From contig LUCM01005693.1 of the NCBI GenBank assembly GCA_008360955.1, positions 38,375 to 102,374 of the forward strand: a stretch of 64,000 bases of DNA. Reading direction: 5' to 3'. Position 1 is the stretch's first letter; the number at the start of each line of letters is the position of its first letter. Position numbers and translations under genes: made by a program. The DNA comes from Fasciolopsis buskii. Taxonomy: Eukaryota; Platyhelminthes; Trematoda; Plagiorchiida; Fasciolidae. Below the pieces are notes generated by a model that saw only the letters and a program-made list of their open reading frames with translations, did not search any database and was not told the origin of the DNA. Positions 1 through 12,096 of the stretch are shown here, piece by piece.

Positions 1-3000
1 CTTTTCCGGAAATATACCTTTTTCACCTACTTCCAAAAAGTCTTGTAACTTCAGAGAGCTCGTACCCTTGAATCCAAATTCCCAAACTTCCTTCGTCAAC
101 TGCAGACATTTTCGGAGAAGGAGGGCAAGTATATTCCTCTACGAATTTCACTATTCTGTCCGACTTTCCTCTCTTCTAAGCTGATCATTTCGGAACGGCG
201 GAGATATTCGTATTGTATCAGGCTCAGCGTGTCCTTCCTCCGAAAGTACATGCATCGCGAAGAAAACGCCAGCAAATCCACCTGTGCAACATAGGACCTC
301 TGAAAGCTAAATGAAAATCATGGCGCTTGCCAGCGGGGAAAATTGATCCACCCACATGAGTGGACTTATCTATCTGTGACGCAGTGATCAGCATACACTA
401 ATTGCAATAGAAAAACTACTAACTGGGTGCAATCCTAAGCAGAAAGTTGCACAATAATTCAGCACTTGCGTTAGAGTATTTTTGTCCCCAAACAGGCAGT
501 TTTACGAGCAATAAAATTTTCCCGAAGACTGGAAGCATTTACAAGCACAATCAGTTTCCTAATCCAAAATCCTGCGATAGTTAACTCCAAACCCCTGATT
601 TTCATACTAACTAGCAAGCCACTGTACTAGTCTTGGTAAGAGATATCTAATTTCATTTCTCCCAGATCGTTCCTCTTCCTCTGCGATTTTCTAAAGCACC
701 ATGACTGCTCATAAGAATGTCAATAGTTTTTGATGGCATATTGTCGCTGAATTCACCGGAAAAATTTTTCGTCATGATCCTGAATAAAAGTTAAAAGCAC
801 ATTTCTATCCATATTTATTAATGAAACCGCAGGATTAATCATACTGCAATTGTACATAGTTGCGGATATCTGCAACTCGGTCAGTCCGATTAGTTAAATG
901 TGCATGATCATTTTCCATGGAATAAGCTAGTAACATTGTTTAAGACTACTTATTTGTAAAATATAACTGCTCTGATCGAACTTCTGATGCACCTCTATAA
1001 CTGAGCTCTGGATATCTTATTAGTTATCTGACACCATTAATATATTTCATACGGTTTCAGTAAACTAAGCAAAGTAATCTAATTTTCCGGAGAATACCAG
1101 GCACAAAATAAGATGAACTCGCAAACAAGGTTGCATAGGACGAAATCTGACAAGCTGAATGAACACGCCAAAATAGCTTCAAATGAATAGCGCAAACCTA
1201 CCAAACAGACATAACAAGACCGAGCTTGTTAGTAGTTCAGCATACGGTTGTGTTCATTTATACCAGATGGTTGACACTTTATGCTGCATTTTTACTCGCG
1301 CTTGTTCATCAGTACTGGACCAAGTAAACTGAATAAGGCGAATACAAATGTGACTTGAATCCCCATGCAATCTTCAAAAGCCAACCAAAATTTTAGACAT
1401 TTTCTTCCATTTGGTGTAAACGTTTTTCTATAACAGAACAGTAGTCTACAGTCAATTCTCAATTCATCACTGTCTGGCTCAGAATGTAGGCGAATCAACT
1501 GTGACATTTGGGCTCTCTAAAGTCTGTGAATTGAATTGGTGAATTCAGGCAACACATGTCTCAAAACGGAAGCTGGAAACAATTCCATAAATCTCACACT
1601 TCAATAACTGGATGAGAAACTTGACAAATTAAATCCTGGAAATAACAAGCACGCTTTCTTCGTCTCATGGACCGAAATCATCCAAAGTCAAAAGAGGAAC
1701 AAGCTTATTAACCCCTAATATGAACTTAGATGCAGATGGTACATCGCACCCTAGATGTGCAAACAAATTAATTACGTATAGTCTTAGTATAGACAAAGGA
1801 ATCCTTGAGTTGAAACACTTTCTTTAGCATTTCCCCCTTTAGGCCAGAAGTACCTTAAAAATTTTCTTCCCACGACATCTGGAACCCGTAATTTTGCATG
1901 CTAATTGTTTGCTAATTCACATGACAATGATCCTTCCTGCAGCACCGCTATGGAACGTTTCTCCTATATGATTTGTCGCATTTCAAACACCAGAAATCTC
2001 GATAAACTAAATCGCCAACTAAATATTAGAACACGTTGTTACAAAACGACACAAAATCATTTTGGTGGACTACACCAAAATGTGTCATATCGCACGCACA
2101 ATTTCCTGATGCCATCGCTAAAACTGCTTGAATTTCAATTAGTGGTAGACAACGGAACATTCTCGGATCTTTAATATATACCTGACAAAACAATTTTTAC
2201 TTTTTTCATCTGTATTAGAACAGAACCGTCAATTTCGACTCGGAATGAATAATGCCGCACGTTTGTGCCAAGCCCATTCCCAATCAGGCAAATTGCCTGA
2301 TTACCATAAACTTCCTTTTCTAATGATTTTTTTACCCGTTTTATCGTTATTCTTTGACTTCACAATCATACGGTTGGTAATGTGGTGCAAAAATAAGCCA
2401 CTTTAAGACATCACCGCCAGCTCAGAACACTGTACTCCGCTGATTCGATGACTTGTGAGATTTTAAGGAATATTTAGAAAGCAGAATTTGATAACTGAAA
2501 CTCGCCAAATTGGACTTAATTGTTATCCCTGAGTGCTTATGTTTCCCCGCAACATCACGGTTATCAAATGTGATCTGCGAAAACGCCTATTCCGCACATC
2601 ACAGGTAGAGCTATTTTGTCTAGCGAGCTTTTTCGCTACGTTCTAGGTAGATTCTTCGCATGAATAAAAATTGTGCTTTTATAGTGGTCAGAACGTCCGT
2701 GTGTAATGGATTTTTAAAATCCATTTACGTTTCTTAACTGAAAGATTAAAGGCGGATCAGCCATTATGTGAAATTCTGACGTGCAGCTTGTTGTCTATCG
2801 TGCCTTATTTATACACTGTGCTTCGAGTGAATGAAAGGAGAATGAAATGCTCTTCCTGTCTGTGAGTTTCTTCTTTTTGACAGAATCGCCTAACGGATGA
2901 GTCCTGTTTGCAAATAAGTGGGAAAAGAAGACTATTGGATAAACAAGGAAACAATTAGCTAAATAGACAAATAGACAAATAGAATCAGCCAACAACAGTG

Positions 3001-3550
3001 AAAATGACTTCGTGGACGACCGGAAATAGCCACACCTCAACAGCCCAACCGGAGTAAATTTTTAGAAATATGCCGCAGAATGCACTGACACAAGCAGCTA
3101 CTGCAAAATGCCATATACGAGGTAGCTGGACAGTCTACCAGGAAATTTTGCATAATTGCAAGCGGCGTTTACGTCTACTCATTAGTAACTGGACAGAAAG
3201 AAATGCAATTCCTCCAGAACACTGTTGAGGGCGACACGTTAGCAAGCGAGCCATTGCAGATCGTGCGGAGACGACCAGGTCAGAGATCGTTGGTATTATA
3301 AAATCGGATATGAAACCACATGTCTACTTGTTTCCAATAACGCAACTGCCACCGCAGACGAAACCATTGAAATATCAGTTTCTATTCGGAAGCTTCAAAT
3401 GCGAGTTCATTTGTGTGGGTTTGACCGACTCAGAGCATCAGTTTTTTTGGTGTTGTCTCGTGAAGACACACGATAACTCATCCTTATTTGTCCTATTTGA
3501 ATAAACGTTGGTCTCGTTTATGAGGTGATATCTGACAATCATGTACTCAC
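1..3550. other. No recognisable gene or repeat
   Basis: I read both strands and found only short open frames that do not look like known proteins or elements. A short direct repeat (AAATAGAC, about 2.5 units near 2,955-2,982) is the only simple-sequence feature. The stretch could be intergenic or intronic. Confidence 0.5.
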
Positions 3551-3759
3551 GTCATTTGAGGTGAGGGCAATTTGGCACTTAACACTAGGAAAGTTGACTT
3601 GCAGTCTGATATAAAGCCAGCAATAACAATGCATAACCTTGATGAATGCCTTTGAATAGAGGCATTCTGTTCAGGATTGGTCCAGAAATGGCCAACCAAG
3701 CAGGATAATTCCCGCGCAGACAGTGTTATAGGAAACATATGTGTCCTCTTAGAATTCAC
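3551..3759 (-). CDS. Possible internal exon, unknown protein
   Basis: On the minus strand a pyrimidine-rich tract ending in TGCTTTAG lies directly before position 3,759. A strong donor (GAC|GTGAGT) lies directly after position 3,551. The 209-bp interval between them is open in only one frame, about 69 codons, with a hydrophobic middle part. No domain is recognised. An interval of this size with both splice signals can occur by chance in AT-rich DNA, so this is a weak exon call. Neighbouring exons were not found. Confidence 0.22.
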
Positions 3760-5027
3760 CTAAAGCAGAAAACTTCAACTGACTCCAGTGAGCAAGCCTA
3801 TCTCTGCATGCAATTTTGTGGTAGGGCTGCCTGTTGAGAACAAATCCCGTGACTTTGAACAGATGCACCAACCGTCGGATTATTTAGCATGTGTTGGCTA
3901 GAAGTGTCTTTGGAAATAGATCTGCAATCATTTTGTCAAGACAGAAAGCCATCGACTTTGAAAAACAGAGAATTTCAATCTACCAAATCTGGTTAGAAAC
4001 AGAACTGAGTCATGTCAGTTATTATAAAATGGTCGAACGGCCTCACGAAAAACCCGGATCTTTTTGCTTGGTTGCGAATTTCGTGTGAAAGTCATGCTGA
4101 CATTTCCGGACAAACTTGTGGTATAAGAGGCAGTTAGCAAATCGAAATATCATGGAATGTACGGAACAATATCCGTAGTTTTGCTTATATTTTGGGAAAA
4201 TTATGAATCACAAGTAAATCTCATGAGTTTATCTTTCGTAATATTTTTTTTGACATTCACGTCTGTGGCTAGATTTTTATGAAAATCAATATTTATGCCT
4301 TTTCACCCCAAGTCACCACCAATCAATAAAAAGTTATCTTATACATTCGCCACCAAAACATTACGTGAAATTATGAATCGCAAATGCATTTAAACTGGTC
4401 GCGGTGCGTTTCGCTATTCAATTTATTAATCATTCCACTTAATAATACTCAAAAATGCAGCACTACCGAAAAATCTATGGGTCACCAATAGTGGGTAACA
4501 GTTTTCTTTTGACAAGTCATCGAAATTTATTACCTGCTTGATTGAAGTTAGAATCTATTGGTTAGTAACGAAGTGATATCCAAACGTACGTCTTCTTTTC
4601 CATTGTACAGTAAAAATAACCAACTTTAAAGTTCTACATGTTGTTCTGAATTCTGCACGCATAAAAGCCCTCGACTCAGGCAGGATTCTTTTACCCATAC
4701 CAAAGTACCTGGTGGATTTTCTGATTATTTGTAAGAGCCATTTTCAGTTTTGTTGTATACTGAGACCGCTTCGAATGAATTTGTACCTTAAAAGCCGATT
4801 TCCGCTAAGCACGGTGGTCACTTATGAATTAATCCGTGGCCAAACTGTGTTCAGAGTTGTGGCTCATCTCAATATTTTCGTAATATTCGTGCATAACTTA
4901 GCACAGTGCAGTCCACTCCAGGAACCCGGCACTGGCAAAACGGCTTGTAGTAATTACCAGAAACTTAACCGTTAAAATTTCATGGAACGCATGGATTAAT
5001 TGATGGAACCTATCGTGTGATAAAAGC
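3760..5027. other. No recognisable gene or repeat
   Basis: Nothing beyond short random-looking open frames was seen between the possible exon at 3.6 kb and the retroposon pair at 5.0 kb. Confidence 0.45.
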
Positions 5028-5312
5028 GGTCAACTCGCCATCAAGAAACCATGGAAGCGCTGTACAGCTGCTTTATCCTTGTCAGAAATCATCAGTAGTG
5101 CATTTCCATGGCGCCCTAACTGGGATACGAACAAGTGACGAGCAATTTCCAGTCGAACGCCCTAGTCATTACGTTAACGGGTAGGTTCTGAAGGACTTGT
5201 TGAACTTCACCACATGATGTTGTACCTATCCGCCACTGATTTGCACGGCTACGGGCTGCTAAGTCATAGCAGCCGACCCCAACTGATGATATATAATCTT
5301 CTAATGCTAACA
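5028..5312 (-). mobile_element. Hammerhead/tRNA-like retroposon, copy A
   Basis: This is a minus-strand copy of the short retroposon described at 39,105-39,500. Read on the minus strand it contains the degraded tRNA-like head, the hammerhead core CTGATGA (complement of 5,089-5,095), a stem II hairpin and an intact palindrome ACAGCTGT-like helix III region. The conserved GAAA block is altered to AAAG, so the ribozyme should be inactive. Its 5' end faces the 5' end of copy B, giving a head-to-head inverted pair with almost no spacer. Confidence 0.75.
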
Positions 5313-5315
5313 CAC

Positions 5316-5690
5316 ACCAAGTAAGTAGGTTCTGCTTGTCATTTTCAAAGCCTTGATCGTATTTAGGCTACCTGCAGAAAGGTCATCAGTAGAGATCAAC
5401 TGCTTGCGCTAGCGGCCCTTGGCCGGGCGAATCAGTGACAGATAGGTGCAACATCATCATGTGGTGAAGCTCAACAGCGCCTTCCCAGCATGACAATGGC
5501 TAAGGCGTTCGACTCAGAATCGTTCGTCCCGGGTTCGTGTCCCAGTTCGGGCGCCGTCCATATGCATTGCTCATCATTCCTAACAAGGATGAAACAGCTC
5601 TACACTGCTTCCATTGTTTCTTGCTGGCGAGTTGACCGCTGATATCATAGGCTGAATTATATGATGAAAACGCTTAATTTTCTGCTACGA
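5316..5690 (+). mobile_element. Hammerhead/tRNA-like retroposon, copy B
   Basis: This is a near full-length plus-strand copy. It starts at ACCAAGTAAG, carries the 5' segment, then a tRNA-like head (about 5,480-5,552). The A-box region is disturbed, the anticodon-loop region contains CTCAGAA, and the B box is GGTTCGTGTCC. The hammerhead-like motif follows at 5,564-5,612. Its core reads CTCATCA instead of CTGATGA, while GAAA (5,591-5,594) is kept. It ends near CTGCTAC, a worn form of the CTACTACTAA end seen elsewhere. Confidence 0.8.
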
Positions 5691-8112
5691 GCAAACAGTA
5701 ATTGCCTATGAGCAGCCCCTGGATGAAAACTGACCCAGCAGTTCCAGTTCTCAAAATCTCAGCCTATAACTCCAGGTTGGTCTTACTACATCTCCAATTT
5801 TGTGTGGCGTCTTTGTCTGAGGCAGCACGAAAATTTTTCGATAGATTTTGGTATTTGCACGCTTTCTTTAAAAGCCAGTAGCAAAGCAAGTATTTCATAA
5901 TGGTATCGGGACACTTCATATACTGAGTTTAAACTTCAAATAAGTGCCCAAAGCCGCGCTTTTTCATGTTACCAGCAAAACATGGCTCACGTCCCACTGT
6001 CGGATTGGCTGTTTTTCTGGTAGCCGGTGGATGATCTCGTTCGCGTAACATTCGATGGTTTCCGTTTAAGCCCTACCACTTTTTGGCTTCGTAGTTCACA
6101 TCTGTGACCCACCGAGCATTTTGGTCTAGCTACTGACGATTGATTTCGCTGCTTGTAAGACATCATCCTAACGGGTATCGAACCGCAAGCAAGCTTCTGC
6201 AAACTTCCCTTCACATTCCACACATAAATAAACGAGCTCAATTAGTTAATCCCTTTTGAGTAGTTTACTGCTCATTCCCTCTTCCAGTGAGTCTTGACGA
6301 AAAATTAGTTGCATCCGTTTCCCACTAGTTTTACCAAGCAAAGAATGACAAACTGATTAACCTAACCAGCTTTTCATTTCGCTGGGAAAATACGCATCTC
6401 GATAACTTCTCGACCCAGACTACGTCTTCCTCAGCTAACGGAAATCGTTTATAACAGGCAGTTCTACTACAAGCATGAATTCAAAGACCTCTCACTTACA
6501 TTTGCCCACTCGGCGGTGCACATCTGGTTTTATAGAACATGGCCTGTGTAAAGTTGATATATTATTATTGCTGTCTGGATGGTCACTTCTCGGCCAGCCA
6601 AAACAGCCTCGATAGGTGATTGTGAACCAAATTATTTTTTATCACAGCTTGCATATGCTCGTCTTGAAAGTGAATGTATGATACAAATAGTCAGATGTCA
6701 TTCTGATACACAAGAAGTTATTGGAAATCCTATCAGGGTTTCGGCAATAATCTTTGAGAATGAGTACTAGTCGTTACGTACGTGGCGAGTCAGATCTGCT
6801 TCAGTGTGCTGAAAATGTTCAAAATGCAAACTGACAGTCTATAACGTTCATAGAAGCATGGAATCTAAACATCAACATCAACGATTGTGATTTCAGTGGT
6901 AATAAATACAGGATTTGGTGACAAAAATTCCGAACAGGGAGTTTTTCGATGCGTCCGTGACATTTTCCTACTATTTTCGCGAGTAGTGATTCGCGTACCG
7001 TTTGCGTTTGTACACTGTCTTCCAGGTTTCTAAAGAAGACTGATATCTGTTTTGGTGTAATAAGTTTTTCAGCGATCGGTTGGCCCCATAGTCAGACAGA
7101 ACGGCCCACCAGTCTTATAGAGGTGTCATATTGTTCGGTAATGTTGATGCAAATCAGTACTGTTAATGTTGATTTTGTCTCATGTTCACATAGATCGGGG
7201 TTGGCGAAATTTGTTGATTCGTTTTGGACTGGTCAAAACAATCAATCCTTTTATTCAGTTAGGTAAACGGTTCTATACCTCATTCGGCTGCATAAACCAA
7301 ATGATTTAAAGGCTTTTAATCAAGTCACTGCAGGCGGAACTCTTCCATACTATGTCTTCGTTGCATTATTCCACACACCGGTTGTGTAATCTAACGTAAG
7401 TCGTTCATGTATTCGGATGCTGTTAAGCGAGTTAAAGAATTGGTATTGACTAAATTAATTAAGCACATGAACAGTTGGTTGTGAAAACAGGCTACCCGAG
7501 ATGGGCACTCTGGGACACCTGATCAGTTCAGTATGAGTTCTTTTTTGCCAATAGTGCTGTGGGTCGTGCTCTGTATTGATCGTTAGCTTGCGACGTTTGT
7601 TCGACTGTTTTGTTGGTGTCCTGAAGTCCACGTGCCTGTATCAACTAGGTACCAACGCCTTAACATGCACATTTTTCAAGGTCACTTGCTATGGAATTAG
7701 ACCATCCTTGTCAGTGGTGACCTTGAGGTAGTCTTGCTTTGTGTGCACGAACATGAATACACACCAGCAAACACACGCATATAACAGTATCCGAGTCAAA
7801 AACGCAAAATGCTAATCAGCCCTATTGCAGATTGATCATGATCCGTTTCCGCGTGAAGGTTTGCTCTCCATGTAGCATAATTCCAAATCAACAGTTAGTT
7901 TTACAAACAAGATCGAATGCATGATTGCAACCATAGGAAGTGATTTTAATTCTGGTGCCACCGTCGTTTAACTACCTGCTCTCTCACTCAGTTAGTTAGT
8001 ACACGCACGCACTTCAAGACAAAGTGAACCACACGTGTAAATGCGTGCATGTGTGTATGCAAATTTTTATCCGATTTCGCGCATCACACCGTCCGCAAAT
8101 AATCTGTGCTAG
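5691..8112. other. No recognisable gene or repeat
   Basis: No open frame with recognisable protein character, no tRNA and no clear repeat was seen in this stretch. Confidence 0.45.
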
Positions 8113-8551
8113 GTGATAATCACACTGACCATGGGCCAAAATACAGGAAAGTTGATAACCTATACTACACCGGACGATGATCCAGGGAATTATCACCAAA
8201 ATGACGATGACGACGCTTGGGATGCATTTTATTCGGCTAACGAGAATGACAAGGAAGGTGACAAATTGGGCTCAAAATTGGGTTATTCTGGCAATTCTCT
8301 TCCCTCCTTTAATCACCAACATTATTCGCCTCGTATTCGGACGTCAACTCGAAATATCCATAGTGGAGAGGCAGAAAAAAATTTCCTTTGGCATCTAACT
8401 GTTAAAGAGGTTCCGATTAAGTTAGGCACAGCTGCTCCGCTTGAGACAGCAGAAACGGAAGAACAAATTGAGTTACAACAAGGTTTACTCCAAAAAGATT
8501 TCACTGCACCATCGCGTGTGCAACAAAATTACAACGGGAAACAAACGGAAA
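8113..8551 (+). CDS. Possible coding exon, acidic unknown protein
   Basis: An open frame begins at the only good ATG (8,131, context GACCATGG) and runs to a near-consensus splice donor (GAAA|GTAAGT) after 8,551. This gives about 140 codons ending in phase 1. The N-terminus MGQNTG has a glycine after Met and could be myristoylated. An Asp-rich stretch (DDDP and NDDDDAW, about residues 16-32) is followed by a mixed, charged region. Alternatively the exon is internal and starts after TGCTAG at 8,112. No family is recognised. The exon-like ORF at 11,356 cannot be its direct partner, because the phase brings a stop within six codons. Confidence 0.35.
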
Positions 8552-8917
8552 GTAAGTAGTAATTTTTGTCTTCCTTTGAGATTTTGCAAATACTTACACA
8601 CTCACTGAATCACTTGGATCATTGACATGGAAATTCTAGTTTTCTGAAAACCAAACACAAAAAACAGTTAGTCATATGGATAAAGAGTCAGTTGAAACCT
8701 ATAGTCGAGCTTTCTATGTATATATTGTACGGTGAATTGGAGGCTTTCATATCAGGTATCAAATGGGACATTGTTTGCGTCGAGAACTTGCTTATTTCTG
8801 TCCATTGATTAACACTTTCAGTGCACGGTTTTAGGGAATTTGCAATCAGCATGAAATATTTTTTTATAGTAGAACAGTTCAGTGATTCAATAATTATAAT
8901 CAGTGAAGGATAGGCGT
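8552..8917. other. Possible intron start, no other feature
   Basis: AT-rich sequence follows the candidate donor. Nothing else was recognised. Confidence 0.35.
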
Positions 8918-9178
8918 GATATCATCATGTGGTTTATTTCAACAAACCGTTCAGAGCCTTCCCGGTAGCGTAATGGCTAAGGCGTTCGACTCACAATCGT
9001 TCGTCCCGGGTTCGTCCCGGGTTCGTGTCCCAGTTCGGGCGCCGTCCATATGCATTGCTCATCATTCCTAACAAGGATGAAACAGCTCTACACTGCTTCC
9101 ATCGTTTCTTTATCGTCAGTTCACCGATCATATCACATGGTCAATCATTTCATCAAAACATTCAATCTCCTACTACTA
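8918..9178 (+). mobile_element. Hammerhead/tRNA-like retroposon, copy C
   Basis: This copy is 5'-truncated but contains the complete tRNA-like head (from 8,961, A box region TAGCGTAATGGCTAAGG). The B-box region is duplicated: the string GTCCCGGGTTC occurs twice in a row near 9,002-9,025. The hammerhead motif at 9,052-9,096 has core CTCATCA (9,058-9,064) and GAAA (9,079-9,082). Its helix III palindrome is broken (ACAGCTCT). The copy runs without a break into copy D. Confidence 0.82.
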
Positions 9179-9408
9179 AAATGTACCAAGTAATCAAGCT
9201 GTGTAGGTCATATGCAAAGCGTTCGTCGTAGTTAGACTACCTGCACAGAAGTGATCTATGAGTAGGAGTCAATGGCTGTGAGCTAGCGGACAGTGAGCGT
9301 GCAAATCAGTGACGGATGGGTGCAATATTATCATGTGGTGAAGTTGAACAAACCGTTTGGAGCGTGCCCGGTAGCGTAATGGCTAAGGCGTTCGACTCAG
9401 AACCGTTA
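9179..9408 (+). mobile_element. Hammerhead/tRNA-like retroposon, copy D (3'-truncated)
   Basis: The second unit is head-to-tail with copy C. The distance between the two tRNA-like heads (8,961 and 9,367) is 406 bp. It contains the full 5' segment and the A-box half of the tRNA-like head, then stops inside the anticodon region at GACTCAGAACCG. It therefore has no hammerhead motif. Confidence 0.8.
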
Positions 9409-11355
9409 TAGAGAGAGTGATGGAATGTTGTGTGGCATACCTGTGTGACACTGTTCGCTTTCTTCTTCCCAATATGATATACTGATATCATTGGGAGAAG
9501 TGGTCAGTAAGGTATTTGACAAGATTAGAAAGACAGCCTAATGCTTATGATCAGCTAAGTGAAAAAAGTGGGACACAGAGTCAATGAGTGACGAATAATG
9601 TAAAACTTACTTAGCACGCATTTCTCTATCGTTTAAAAGCTTGCGAAAGAATCAACCTGAGGAGGAAATTACACCTGCGATTTTGCTTATGGTCGAACTG
9701 ATGGAGGCATATGAGAATAGCAGCGAATGTAGAAGTAAGAGCTACTGGTCAGAAAGCTTTTGTATTTGCGAGTGTGCTTAATTCTCAGCGGACCTCAGCT
9801 GCCTAGAACAAACTTCAGTTCTAATACAAGGTTGGTCTTGTGCAAAAAAGCGAAATACTGATGTCGAATGGCATTTAAGCTGTGTAAAACTGAAGTTGTC
9901 TGAACCAACAGCCGATGAAACCTCAAGGCATCTAAATTGTTTGCACAGTTCAGCAGACTTAATCAAATCAATTGAAGAACGAGTGTTTGCAGTATACGGA
10001 GCCAGGTAATCGGCAGATCAACCAGTCGAGGAAATAGTGAATGTAAAGTCCACCTGCCCAATTTCTGCCAATGAAATCGGAGTAGGTTCTTTCTGCCTGT
10101 AATGCAATTCAGTCTCACGTCACATAGAGCTGTCTTCACTTTTCCATGAATTGGCTAATGCTAATGGTATGTAGGCCTCTTATGGCTGCTTTTAAGGACA
10201 ATGAAAGTTTCTCCATTTCACTTATATTACAGAGTTTACAAGGGCGTGTCTTTCTGATAACTTAGGTGAAACGGAAGTATGGTAGGCGCTTCAAGTTGTT
10301 GCCACATTGAACCCATTTCTGAATCGCTATAATGGATCGTTTTCTGACCAAGCTGTTCGAAGAATCTTGCCGCCCTATGTGTTGCCCAGGTGCACATTTG
10401 CCATATCCCACAGTCTGAAGGAAATTTTATTATATACTCAATGCACACGTTGATAACTGCACCCAAAACCAAAAGTTACGAAACGAACAAAACGTGGATC
10501 CTCGGAAAGTAATGGAAGCTGCGGTCGGCGGAATATCTTTACGCATGACTTATGTAGAACAGTCATGTAATCAAGTTTGTAGCTCATTAGCAATCACTGC
10601 AGTATTGAAAGTTTCCCTTCGAACCTCCTAGTAAAACCCTTTTTCTCTAGCCCAGTGTAATATGAAAAAATATTCGTTTATCTACCTCCTCTGTATTAGG
10701 GCGTTAATTCCCCTGAATTTGATCATCTGAAAACTGGAAAGCAAGTTGACCACTGTTTGTGAACCCCACACACTTAATCAGCATAGTGAATCATTCATGG
10801 CACCCCCAAAGCAACTCAAACTTTCCCTCACTTCGAGGCTCGTGCGACATCAGCGCTACTCAGTTTTAGTTCCATCTACTTACCTCAGTTGTAATTCGAT
10901 CTGATTTAGTCAAGGTCAAACAACTGTCCTCAAATTGTTGATCGACAGACCTGAGTAGGAGTCCAAAGGGACACTGTAACTCTCGTTTGCCTGAGGCCAA
11001 AATTGTGCGGCTTATTCAAATTTGTTAATTCCGTGAGACCGTCACCCTTGGCAGGGAGCTGTGATAATAAAATCATAAACGGGAAAACGATTTCTTGTTC
11101 CCTTGAGGCCAGTGACTAATATTCGCGAGAATACCTCCAGCCAAGCAGTGCATTTAGTGTGCATCATGGAGTAGACATTAGTATCACATGCACGAGATGC
11201 GATGGGATACATTACTCGGCGCAACTTGAGTATTATGCCACAAACACCATGATAATGAGGCATATGCCGATTGTATAGCAAAAGGGGAAAGTTAAATAAA
11301 CAACCCATTTTTGTTCATTTGAACAATGTCGACAGTAATAATTCTTTCATTGCAG
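9409..11355. other. No recognisable gene or repeat
   Basis: Only short frames without recognisable character were seen. An 88-codon minus-strand frame with a reasonable ATG context at 11,308 is not supported further. Confidence 0.4.
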
Positions 11356-11730
11356 AAACAACTTCAATGTAACTCGAAGACAATGCATTTATTCGATTCA
11401 CTGAATCATCTCACTGGTGTGAAAGACATAACCAGTCTCAAGAAGCAATCAGCACCAGAGTTGCCTATAAAACCGCCGGCACCGGCATCCACTCTCAGCT
11501 GCGCACTTAAAATCAGTTATTCAGAGCGGCGAAAATCGAAACAGTTCACCTTCGTTGCGTCACATGCCGCATGCCATGACTACATTCACACTATAATCCG
11601 AGAAAAACAATCAGATTCCAGTGGCTCATTACGTCACATTTTCTCGTTTTTAGAAAGATCTCAAATTTATTGGCTGATTTTTCATTCATTCCCAACACTA
11701 GCCCTTTCGGCTGTTCATATCGGCCAGTAA
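11356..11730 (+). CDS. Possible coding exon, unknown protein
   Basis: A good 3' splice site (TTCTTTCATTGCAG) ends at 11,355. It is followed by an open frame of 124 codons to a TAA at 11,728-11,730. The middle has a proline/alanine-rich piece (PIKPPAPAS) and a basic patch (SERRKSKQF). The protein is not recognised and no upstream exon in matching phase was found. It could be a terminal exon or a chance ORF. Confidence 0.28.
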   Translation, partial: KQLQCNSKTMHLFDSLNHLTGVKDITSLKKQSAPELPIKPPAPASTLSCALKISYSERRKSKQFTFVASHAACHDYIHTIIREKQSDSSGSLRHIFSFLERSQIYWLIFHSFPTLALSAVHIGQ

Positions 11731-11910
11731 TGCTCAAGCACGATATCTTCGGAAAAATATCTGAAGCTATCAATCGAACGTCATTCATGTCCCCCTGTAA
11801 TGCGTTTGATGATCTGTGAAATTATGTAAACATACATACTGACAAGCGGGACCGTTCAACAGCTATGGGATTTGGTTAATTCCAATTACATCCTTTTGTT
11901 TCCTGAGCAG

Positions 11911-12096
11911 TGGTTTGCAATTTCACATGATTCAGCCCCACGAAATGGAGAAGCAAAGCTGGATACACATGAAGGGCACATTTGTGTCTCATTCCCTTTA
12001 AGATGCATTGGCGATATCGAGTCCGTTAAACGCACCGAATGTGGCCTCGCATACCACTCATTATCCCAAAGACATAACGGGAAGAACCGTGAATGA
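11911..12096 (+). CDS. Possible coding exon, unknown protein
   Basis: A strong acceptor (CCTTTTGTTTCCTGAGCAG) ends at 11,910. The following frame is open for 61 codons to TGA at 12,094-12,096. It contains no recognised motif. The frame of the 11,356 exon shows no usable donor that would join to it. Confidence 0.25.
   Translation, partial: WFAISHDSAPRNGEAKLDTHEGHICVSFPLRCIGDIESVKRTECGLAYHSLSQRHNGKNRE

Noticed and set aside
11042..11308. 88-codon minus-strand frame starting MGCLFN
   Set aside because: The ATG context is fair, but there is no splice site, no known motif and no neighbouring exon.
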